From Mageeibacillus sp. UBA5734 (lineage in GTDB: Bacteria; Bacillota; Clostridia; Saccharofermentanales; UBA5734), in NCBI GenBank assembly GCA_002419365.1, contig DIGA01000049.1:1-25347 (forward strand): 25,347 bases of DNA. Direction: 5' to 3'. The position numbers and the translations under genes are program-made. How positions within the stretch are numbered: the first letter of the stretch is position 1; every line of letters begins with the position of its first letter. Shown here piece after piece: positions 16,154 to 22,821 of this stretch. The notes beneath the pieces were generated by a model that made no database searches, was not told where the DNA came from, and worked only from the letters and a program-made list of their open reading frames with translations.

Positions 16154-17258
16154 GGATGTGCCCTCCGTTCCTGCCATAAAGCTGACGTTCCATCCGCATC
16201 ACAAGCCCCGCGATCAGCGGCACATCTTCTCAAAAAGGCCCCGGAAGATGTTGTCAGGATCCGTTTGCTGTTTGACCCGATCATAATTCTTTTTATTCCA
16301 GAGTTTCCAGAATTCTTCTTCAGTATACAGGTTTGTCGAGATGAGGGTCTTGATTGTGCCCAGCTCGATCAATTCCTTTTCAATCGTCCGGTAGCACTGC
16401 TCAGCGTGATCCCGGTGCATGCCGTAAATGGCAATATCCAAAACAAGTTCATCCTGGAACTGCTCAGCAAGTTCATCGGAGATCCACTCATAGAGATGGG
16501 GGATCCGGTAGGGGACGCACCAGAGTGGGAAATGGTTGATTTCCTGTCTGTACCAGTCCATGAAGGATTCGATTTTGGCGAAAGGGATGAAGGTGTCAAC
16601 CGTGATCGGCAGAACGGTGGCGGGGATGACCTTCCTGAATGTTTTGGCGAATCTCAGAGCTCTGTTGGCATTGGTGAAACGGCCCAGCAGCAACCGGTCA
16701 AGAAACGACCGGGGATGGACATTGGTCACACCCTTGTTGTAGCGGAATAAATAATCCGGTGTCCTGAGGTAATCCTCATTTCGCTTTGACGTGCTCAGGT
16801 AATAGATTTTTGTCCAGTCGTACCGGTTCGTGTAGGGTGCCTGATCGACAAATTGGCCGGCACTGAGCACATAGAGGTCCGTGGAATGGATGATTCCATC
16901 CATGAAATCAATGTCCTGGAGGGCGTAGTGCCGCCAGATGGCAGCTTTGTATTCGTCCAATGTTGAGTAACGCTCATAGGTCACCCTGACGTAGGGCTGG
17001 GCGGTGATCAGTTTGAACGTGAGTTTGGTGATGATGCCCAAGGTGCCAAATGTCCCGTGCAGCATCTGGAATAAAAGCTGATTCTCATTGTCTGGACTGC
17101 AGACCAGGATGTCACCTGTGGCCGTGACAACCTCATATTTGAGGCAGCTGTCATGAAAACCGCGAAAGGCAGATCAGAACTGGATTTCTTGCAGTCGCAG
17201 CCATTGATCTGCTTGACGGTCAACCAAGCAGTGAAACGTGCACCCTGGAACGTTTATT

Positions 17259-17362
17259 TTCCGCCCGCAGGGCCACCCTTCGCGTGACCCCTGGCCCCGG
17301 ATCGTGCAATTTCCGCTCTGGGGGCCACCCGTCGCGCCATCCCTGGCCCCGGATCGTGAAAT
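17259..17362. repeat. Two tandem 52-bp palindromic units (cluster 1)
   Basis: Units 17259-17310 and 17311-17362 both begin TTCCGC and share GGCCACCC, TCGCG, CCCTGGCCCCGGATCGTG. TGGCCCC can pair with GGGGCCA across the unit joint. The second unit also forms a long hairpin with the bases just beyond it: CCCTGGCCC at 17341-17349 pairs with GGGCCAGGG at 17374-17382, with palindrome GTGAAATTTCAC (17356-17367) at the tip. Confidence 0.8.
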
Positions 17363-17468
17363 TTCACAATTCCGGGCCAGGGTGGTGTTTAACACTTATC
17401 CTGACACGAACCTCAAACCGCCTGCGGCTGTAGGATCAGCAGGGTTCCTTATCTGAACTTCCGGAAAA

Positions 17469-17514
17469 CGACCCCGACCTGAAAGTTGAAATTTCAAAAA
17501 CCAGGTCGGGGTCG
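17469..17514. repeat. Perfect 13-bp stem hairpin in the centre of the repeat cluster
   Basis: CGACCCCGACCTG (17469-17481) pairs exactly with CAGGTCGGGGTCG (17502-17514) around a 20-base AT-rich loop containing TGAAATTTCA. There is no T tract right after either arm, so it is not an ordinary terminator. Confidence 0.8.
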
Positions 17515-17600
17515 ATTTCGTGCAACAACGAACCATCAAACCTCAGAGAGCCTGCGGCTGTAGCCTTTGGCGCCCCAGACCCACGAGGTGCCTGAATGTT

Positions 17601-17700
17601 CAGGGTGGCCCCGGATCGTGCAACTTCCGCTTTGGGGGTCACCCTTCGCGCGACCCCTGGCCTCGGATCGTGCAGTTTCCGCCGAAAGGGCCACCCTTCT
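17601..17700. repeat. 52-bp palindromic units (cluster 2)
   Basis: A half unit (17601-17624), one full unit (17625-17676) and another half unit (17677-17700) lie in the same orientation as cluster 1. GGATCGTG recurs at 17613 and 17665, again 52 bp apart. The full unit matches unit 1 of cluster 1 at most positions, including ACCCTTCGCG and GACCCCTGGCC. Confidence 0.8.
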
Positions 17701-18098
17701 TCATGCGACACACGTGTCTCTTATTAAACTTTTCACGGAATTAAGCAAAGAACCTGCGGGAGGGTCGCCTTGACGACCTCGGAAAAGGTCACTCCAGGTT
17801 CGGCGATGCATATGCGCTGCTCTAGATCGATGGCGATGATTTGATCAAGATCGCTGATATCCAGTTTTTCATCCGTGTATTTTTTGTCATGAGGTCTGGG
17901 AACCTGGTGTGAGACAGCCTTTTTCTTCAGAGTCAGAGGGGTGGTGCTTGTTCGTTCCTGCAACTGCCTGGCGATCCGGTTGATTTTTTCCTGGTGCAAA
18001 TCCATAGCAGACCTCTTTTTGATTCCATTATGGCACATCAAAAAGATGAACAGATCAGGAGGAACCGTCTGGAGGATTGATTTGTAATCGAATAAGTC

Positions 18099-19352
18099 CT
18101 ATCGATTCATCACGACGTCATCAATGACCATCGATCGTGTATGGGCGATCGGTGTCCAGATGACTGCTCGTTTGAACAAACTGCGCACATTGATCACAAA
18201 CCAGGATGACAGGAAGATCCAGTAGAAAAACACACTTTTTAGGAGGACTGATTTCTGCTTTCGTTCCAGAAGGATCGTAAATCCAGCCAGGAAAGTGGTC
18301 ATCAGGTAGGAGAAATCAAGGGACAAGAACATCAGTTTGTAGATATGACTTTCCGGGAATAATTCAAAATGGATCATGAGCAGTTGCAGGGCAACATTCA
18401 GGAAGAAAGACAGAGCGTAAACCAGCTGCATGGCCGGGGCCAGGTAGAACAAAGCCTGGTCAAACGCAACCAGGCTTTTCTGTCTGAAAGCCTGCCGCAG
18501 CAGCCTGCCCAGATAGGATTCGCCGATCTGCCAGATCCTGGTTGACCAGCGCAGGCGCTGGTGCCAGGACTGGGTGAACGTCAGGGGCTGCTCATCGTAA
18601 ATGATTGCCTCCGGCACATAGGTCACCGTTTCACCAGCAAGAACGATTTGAGTTGTCATCTCGAGGTCTTCCGTCATGGTATGCGTCTTCCAGCCGCCGA
18701 GCCGCTCCAGCAGGTCTCGGCTGAGCATGAAGCCACTGCCGCTGATGGAGGCTGAAAGACCCAGGTTGCGACGCGGTCGATTGTAAAACCGGCTGATCAT
18801 CCAGTAGTAGATGGCATAGCTGCCTGAAATCGAGGTGTCAGCCGGATTTTTGCTGTCGCGGTAACCCTGGGCAGCAGAATGGCCGTGCGAGAGCGCCCGG
18901 TTCATTGCAGCCAGAAAGTCGGGATGGACCAGATTGTCAGCATCAAAGACGCACAAGGCGTCATAGACGGGGGCCATGAGCATCAGATCAAATACAGCTT
19001 GGTGCAAAGCATCCCCTTTGCTGCTGACAAGCTGTGCACAGTCATACACCAGAGCAGCTTTTTCAAGACTGATCTCCCGGGTGCGGTCTGTGCAGTTGTT
19101 CGGAACCACACAGATATCAAAGCGATCCTTGGGATACTTCTGTTGTTGTAAGCTATCAATCAAGTGGCCGATCACAGCAGCCTCATTTCTGGCAGCAATC
19201 AGGACCAGGAAGCGATGATGTTCATTGGTTGCAGGCAAAGGCTTGGGCGTCCGGAAGGAAAACAGGGAAATCAGCAGATAATAGGCGGCATAGAGCGAGC
19301 ACAATAGGCTGATCAACCAGGCTACAGTCGACAGGTCTACAATCACATGCAT
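18099..19352 (-). CDS. Membrane-bound family 2 glycosyltransferase
   Basis: This 417-residue protein has one N-terminal membrane segment (about 11-31), a cytoplasmic GT-A domain, and three to four C-terminal membrane segments (from about 300). Processive-type GT2 motifs are present: IAARNEAAVIGHLIDSL (52-68), DADN (137-140), TEDLE (227-231) and QRLRW (265-269). These are typical of cellulose-synthase/N-acetylglucosaminyltransferase-like enzymes that build or export a surface polysaccharide or glycolipid; donor and acceptor are unknown. ATG 19352 is chosen over TTG 19358 because GGAG lies eight bases upstream. It is the last of four close minus-strand genes, 33 bp after the PhoH gene. Confidence 0.93.
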   Translation of the reverse strand: MHVIVDLSTVAWLISLLCSLYAAYYLLISLFSFRTPKPLPATNEHHRFLVLIAARNEAAVIGHLIDSLQQQKYPKDRFDICVVPNNCTDRTREISLEKAALVYDCAQLVSSKGDALHQAVFDLMLMAPVYDALCVFDADNLVHPDFLAAMNRALSHGHSAAQGYRDSKNPADTSISGSYAIYYWMISRFYNRPRRNLGLSASISGSGFMLSRDLLERLGGWKTHTMTEDLEMTTQIVLAGETVTYVPEAIIYDEQPLTFTQSWHQRLRWSTRIWQIGESYLGRLLRQAFRQKSLVAFDQALFYLAPAMQLVYALSFFLNVALQLLMIHFELFPESHIYKLMFLSLDFSYLMTTFLAGFTILLERKQKSVLLKSVFFYWIFLSSWFVINVRSLFKRAVIWTPIAHTRSMVIDDVVMNR

Positions 19353-19385
19353 GCTCAAAGCTCCAATCGTTTAATGATCGCTCTG

Positions 19386-20753
19386 TCACATCCGGGTCGA
19401 TGCGTCCAGTGCCAATTGCGATCGTTCACATTCGTCCGGAGTCATGTTGAGCTGAAAGCACAACGGACTCCCTTTCATCCGTTCTGCGGCATAGACCAGG
19501 CCATTGGTCCTGACGTCCAGAAGCGGGTGGTCAATCTGTTCGGGGTCTCCAATCAAAACGACTTTGGTGCCTTGGCCTACCCGGGTGATGATGCCCTTGA
19601 CCTGGCGTGGGGTCAGGTTCTGAGCCTCATCGATGATCAGGTAGGTCTGCGCAATCGACCGGCCCCGGATGAAATTAAGGGCCTCGGTCATGATGATGCC
19701 TCGTTCAAACAGCTCATCCACTTTGTCGCGCAGTTCTTTTTCATTGCGGTAGCGTTCCTTTTCATCGCGGTCTACGAGGACTTCGAGGTTATCGATCACC
19801 GGCCGCAGCAAAGGCGCGATTTTCTCTTGTTCAGAACCAGGTAAAAATCCGATGTCCTCGTCAAACTGGACATTGGCCCGGCTGACCATGATCCGCCGGT
19901 ACAGGGGATTTTTTTCCTCCAGAATCCCATGCAGCCCTACAGCCAGGGAATAGAACGTCTTGGCCGTGCCGGCAGGTCCTTTGATGATCACCAGCGGGGC
20001 TTCTTCGGGACTGAGCAGGAGGGCTTCCTGCATGAAGCGCTGCCCAGCGGTGCGCGGTCGTACGCCAAAGGGCCGTTCCTCAGCAGTCGCCAAGGGGATG
20101 ATGGCCGTCCCGTCATATCGGCCCAGCAGTGATTTTTTCGGACTGAACTCCGACTGGATGATGAAAAACTGGTTGATCACCGCCTCGACCGGCTGTCTTT
20201 CTCCAGTGGCATCCAGACAGTAGACATGTTCCAGCATCAGGCCTTTACGCTTGAATCCGGCCATTTTGTCATCTTGGGCGAAGATGATCGCGCGCCCGGT
20301 ATACTGCGCCTGGGGTACAGGTGACTGGTCGGTTGTGAAATCTTCAGCCGGGATTCCCAGAATATCGGCTTTCAGCCGGACAACGATATCCCGGCTGACG
20401 AGGATCGCGGGTGTGCCGGATTCGACCAGACCTTTGCAGACCTGCAGGACCCGGTTGTCCGGATGGTTCTGGGGCCACAGATCGGGCAGCCGCACATGGA
20501 CGCTGTTCATCTCGATGCGCAACGATCCGCCACCGGGCAAAGGGACTCCCTCGACCAGGGATCCGTGGCCACGCAAGGCATCCAAGGTGCGGATGACACT
20601 CCTGGCATGGGCGCCCCGCTCCCCTTCTTCGCCCTTGAGACGGTCCAGTTCTTCGAGAACAACGACCGGCAGCACGATGACATTGTCTTCGAACGACATC
20701 AGCGCATGGGGCGCCTGGATCAGGACGTTGGTGTCCAGCACATAGGATTTCAT
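19386..20753 (-). CDS. PIN-PhoH family ATPase/ribonuclease (PhoH2, YlaK-like)
   Basis: This 455-residue protein is a PIN nuclease domain (1-135; acidic residues D7 in VLDTNVLI, E34/E35 and D122) joined to a PhoH ATPase (about 235-455). The ATPase has Walker A GPAGTAKT (259-266), Walker B LIIDEAQN (372-379) and GDPEQID (402-408). PhoH2-type proteins are described as RNA-unwinding ribonucleases; VapC-like toxicity has been reported for some with a partner antitoxin, but no small antitoxin gene sits upstream here. ATG 20753 follows GAGG at nine bases. It sits between two glycosyltransferase genes, with 55 bp to the one upstream. Confidence 0.95.
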   Translation of the reverse strand: MKSYVLDTNVLIQAPHALMSFEDNVIVLPVVVLEELDRLKGEEGERGAHARSVIRTLDALRGHGSLVEGVPLPGGGSLRIEMNSVHVRLPDLWPQNHPDNRVLQVCKGLVESGTPAILVSRDIVVRLKADILGIPAEDFTTDQSPVPQAQYTGRAIIFAQDDKMAGFKRKGLMLEHVYCLDATGERQPVEAVINQFFIIQSEFSPKKSLLGRYDGTAIIPLATAEERPFGVRPRTAGQRFMQEALLLSPEEAPLVIIKGPAGTAKTFYSLAVGLHGILEEKNPLYRRIMVSRANVQFDEDIGFLPGSEQEKIAPLLRPVIDNLEVLVDRDEKERYRNEKELRDKVDELFERGIIMTEALNFIRGRSIAQTYLIIDEAQNLTPRQVKGIITRVGQGTKVVLIGDPEQIDHPLLDVRTNGLVYAAERMKGSPLCFQLNMTPDECERSQLALDASTRM

Positions 20754-20808
20754 GCCTTGAGTCCTCAGCTTTCATGAGTAGATTTTCAGCCCATCAGCCA
20801 GTCAGCTC

Positions 20809-21960
20809 CTAGCCCTGCATGGACAGCAGCATCTCAGCCTGTTCCTCGTGGATAGCACCCTTGTACAAACCAGCCAGATCGTCGAGAATCTGCTGCCAGT
20901 CCTGGGACAGGGCATATTCCCGTCCGTGCTGCTGGAGCTGAGTCCTGAACGAAGCATCGACAATCAGCTTCTCAACCATCTGGACCATGCTCGGGGATGA
21001 ACGTGCGGTGAACAGCAGGCCCGTGCGCAGGTGCCGGATGATCTCCCCGACACCACCCGCATTGGCCCCAACAACTGCCAGGCCAGAGGCCATCGCCTCC
21101 AGGACGACATTACCGAAAGTTTCTGTAGAGGACGGGCTGACAAAAATGTCGCACGAGGCATAGATCTGGGCCAGCTCGTGACCTTTGCGAAATCCCATGA
21201 ACAGGGTATCTGCCGGGAACGTGCTGCGGCACGTCTCCAGCATCGGACCATCCCCGACCATGACCAGCCTGACCTGGTCCGGATACTTGCTGTGGATCGA
21301 CTCGTAACTGTCCCGGAGGATATCCATATCTTTTTCAGCCGCCACCCGTCCGACATAGAGCAGAGCGACTTTGCTTTCCAGCCCCAATTCGCGGCGCAAA
21401 ATGTCATTCCGGTGCATGGGCGAAAAACGGCCAGCATCGATGCCGCGGGAGAAAATGGATGTCCGGGGAACCCCGAACGTATGCAGCATCGCTTTGGCCG
21501 ACCTCGATGGGCAGGTGGTCAGCAAGCACTGGTTATGAAACCAGTTCATGTAGGACGAGACACCCTGGCGCAAAAGATCGATCTTGTAATAATCGGTGTA
21601 TTGGGAGAAGTTGGTCGAGTAATTGCTGATGACCGGAATCTGGTTTTTCAAGGCATAGTTCAAGCCCATTAGCCCCATGTTGAATTCGGTCATCAGGTGG
21701 ATCACATCCGGTCTGAATTCATTCAGAGCCGCATGCACCCGGAAAACATTGGGCAATGTGATCCTGCATTCTGGATAGAGGAAAAATTTCAGGCTGTAGA
21801 AACGCTCCACATTCTTTTCCGCAACGGGATCACCATAGTGCGGTGCAAAGATCAGGTACTCAATGCCCTGATCTTCAAAATACCGGCACATCCGGTCCAA
21901 GGTATTGGTGACGCCGTTGATCTGCGGCTGGTAGGTATCTGTAAAAAGAGCGATGCGCAT
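20809..21960 (-). CDS. Family 4 glycosyltransferase (GT-B fold)
   Basis: This 383-residue cytoplasmic or membrane-associated enzyme has an N-terminal acceptor domain beginning MRIALFTDTYQPQINGVTNT, typical of mannosyl/glucosyl transferases acting on lipids (MgtA, diacylglycerol glucosyltransferase and relatives). The C-terminal donor domain holds LLYVGRVAAEKDMDIL, VGDGPM and the ETFGNVVLEAMASGLAVVG box whose Glu residues bind the nucleotide sugar. A lipid acceptor is inferred from family resemblance only. ATG 21960 follows GGGAGGG. The gap to the upstream phospholipase-like gene is 23 bp, so the two are likely co-transcribed. Confidence 0.93.
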   Translation of the reverse strand: MRIALFTDTYQPQINGVTNTLDRMCRYFEDQGIEYLIFAPHYGDPVAEKNVERFYSLKFFLYPECRITLPNVFRVHAALNEFRPDVIHLMTEFNMGLMGLNYALKNQIPVISNYSTNFSQYTDYYKIDLLRQGVSSYMNWFHNQCLLTTCPSRSAKAMLHTFGVPRTSIFSRGIDAGRFSPMHRNDILRRELGLESKVALLYVGRVAAEKDMDILRDSYESIHSKYPDQVRLVMVGDGPMLETCRSTFPADTLFMGFRKGHELAQIYASCDIFVSPSSTETFGNVVLEAMASGLAVVGANAGGVGEIIRHLRTGLLFTARSSPSMVQMVEKLIVDASFRTQLQQHGREYALSQDWQQILDDLAGLYKGAIHEEQAEMLLSMQG

Positions 21961-21983
21961 GTTCTGTTCCCTCCCTGATCTGT

Positions 21984-22595
21984 TTACGCCGGCTCTGCCG
22001 AAATCCCTGGCTCGTAGGCAGGGGCCCTGTCATAAGCCGCTGACCTGATGTCTTTCGAACTGAGCCTGGCTGCCAGCTGTGTTCCCTGGGCAATCGCAAG
22101 CTGGATGTCGCGTAGCATGGAAGGCGTCTCGAGATGATGTTCCGCCAAGGCCTGCATCAAATTCTGTTCCCACGTGTGGCCGCCTGGGATGACAGCCAGA
22201 TCCTGATCGCGGATTGACCGTTCCATTTTCATCGAGACTGGCATCATTTGAGCTTCGTAGACCAAGTGGCGGACCATACCTGATCCGAAGGCTTCTGTGT
22301 GGGCATGGCAGAAGTAGTCCGAGATGAAATGGCAGATCATGCCGATGTTCACACTATGAAAGGGAGTCAGGCCCGCAGCAGGGCTCTGTCCCCCCTCCAG
22401 ACAGATCTGTTCAGCCAGGCACCGGACAGACGGCCAGGAAGCTGATAAGAAGTGATCCACCGGAATGCGGTTGTGCTGAAGGTCCGGCAGGATATTGCCC
22501 CAGTAAAAGCCCCAGCGGTTGATCTTGATGTGATGCGCGTGTTCCAGCAGGTCTGCTATGCGGGCAGCGATTTTCAAATGGACAAATAGATTCAT
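21984..22595 (-). CDS. Zinc-dependent phospholipase C-like protein
   Basis: This 203-residue protein matches the Zn_dep_PLPC-type fold in its conserved metal ligands. It has an N-terminal HLKIAARIADLL helix, WGFYWGNILPDL (about 28-39), PFHSVNIGMICHFISDYFCH (about 78-97) with closely spaced His and Asp residues, then an all-helical tail. There is no signal peptide, unlike secreted PLCs, so it is probably intracellular; substrate unproven. ATG 22595 follows GTGAGG. It is the first gene of the minus-strand run and lies about 225 bp from the divergent glycosidase-like gene. Confidence 0.75.
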   Translation of the reverse strand: MNLFVHLKIAARIADLLEHAHHIKINRWGFYWGNILPDLQHNRIPVDHFLSASWPSVRCLAEQICLEGGQSPAAGLTPFHSVNIGMICHFISDYFCHAHTEAFGSGMVRHLVYEAQMMPVSMKMERSIRDQDLAVIPGGHTWEQNLMQALAEHHLETPSMLRDIQLAIAQGTQLAARLSSKDIRSAAYDRAPAYEPGISAEPA

Positions 22596-22821
22596 AAGCT
22601 TGCCTCACGCCTGGTTTTAAATCCGATTGCTTTTGTTTCAAGCATATCAAGTGCATTTTTTGTTCATTTAATGGCTTGGTAAGATCAACGTTATCCCGTT
22701 AAACCGGTGTATTTTTTAGGTGATGAAACAAGTCCATGTCTTTTACATGGCCCTAACCTAGCCATGATCTTGGGAGCAGGCTGGTTTGCTAGGATGAGGG
22801 GAAACGATAAAGCAGGCCTGC
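22596..22821. other. Divergent intergenic region
   Basis: About 225 AT-rich bases separate the minus-strand lipid/glycan operon from the plus-strand glycosidase-like gene, so promoters for both must lie here. I see several weak -35/-10 candidates and none that stands out. A 6-bp hairpin (CCATGT/ACATGG near 22735-22751) is the only small inverted repeat noticed. Confidence 0.4.

Larger units (their letters stand above)
17230..17755. repeat. GC-rich repeat cluster inserted in the oxidoreductase gene
   Basis: About 525 bp with no credible gene. It consists of two clusters of 52-bp units (17259-17362 and 17601-17700) flanking a central hairpin (17469-17514) and two copies of CCTGCGGCTGTAG (17421-17433, 17551-17563). 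It interrupts a coding sequence whose homology stops near 17757 and resumes near 17225. I see no transposase, no clear terminal inverted repeats and no obvious target duplication. Boundaries are approximate, set by loss of oxidoreductase homology. Confidence 0.7.
16214..18005 (-). pseudogene. FAD-binding oxidoreductase (FAD_binding_4, DHCR24-like), interrupted
   Basis: This was one gene and is now in pieces. The N-terminal part (18005 to about 17757; ATG after GAGGT) has the PP-loop-type FAD domain start, including KKAVSHQVPRP, LDISDLDQIIAIDLEQRICI and AEPGVTFSEVVKATLPQ, then loses homology. The C-terminal part (about 17225 to 16214) resumes with an out-of-frame stretch like TVGGA-NGCGLESS (read as LTVKQINGCDCKKSS). 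A frameshift/TGA follows, then FRGFHDSCLKYEVVTATGDI and the intact tail MLHGTFGTLGIITKLTFKLI to FRGLFEKMCR. About 530 bp of repeat-rich non-coding DNA replaces the dozen or so missing residues between the parts. A 284-residue C-terminal frame from 17065 is open but lacks most of the FAD site. The original enzyme resembled flavin oxidoreductases of the 24-dehydrocholesterol reductase type; its substrate is unknown. Confidence 0.8.

Noticed and set aside
17259..17700. CRISPR-like array
   Set aside because: The units are tandem and directly abutting, with no unique spacers of constant length and no cas genes.
17174..17773. Several 60-90 codon frames inside the repeat cluster (both strands)
   Set aside because: They arise from the 52-bp repeats, which shift frame at each unit, and have no ribosome binding sites; composition is Arg/Gly/Pro-rich as in translated palindromes.
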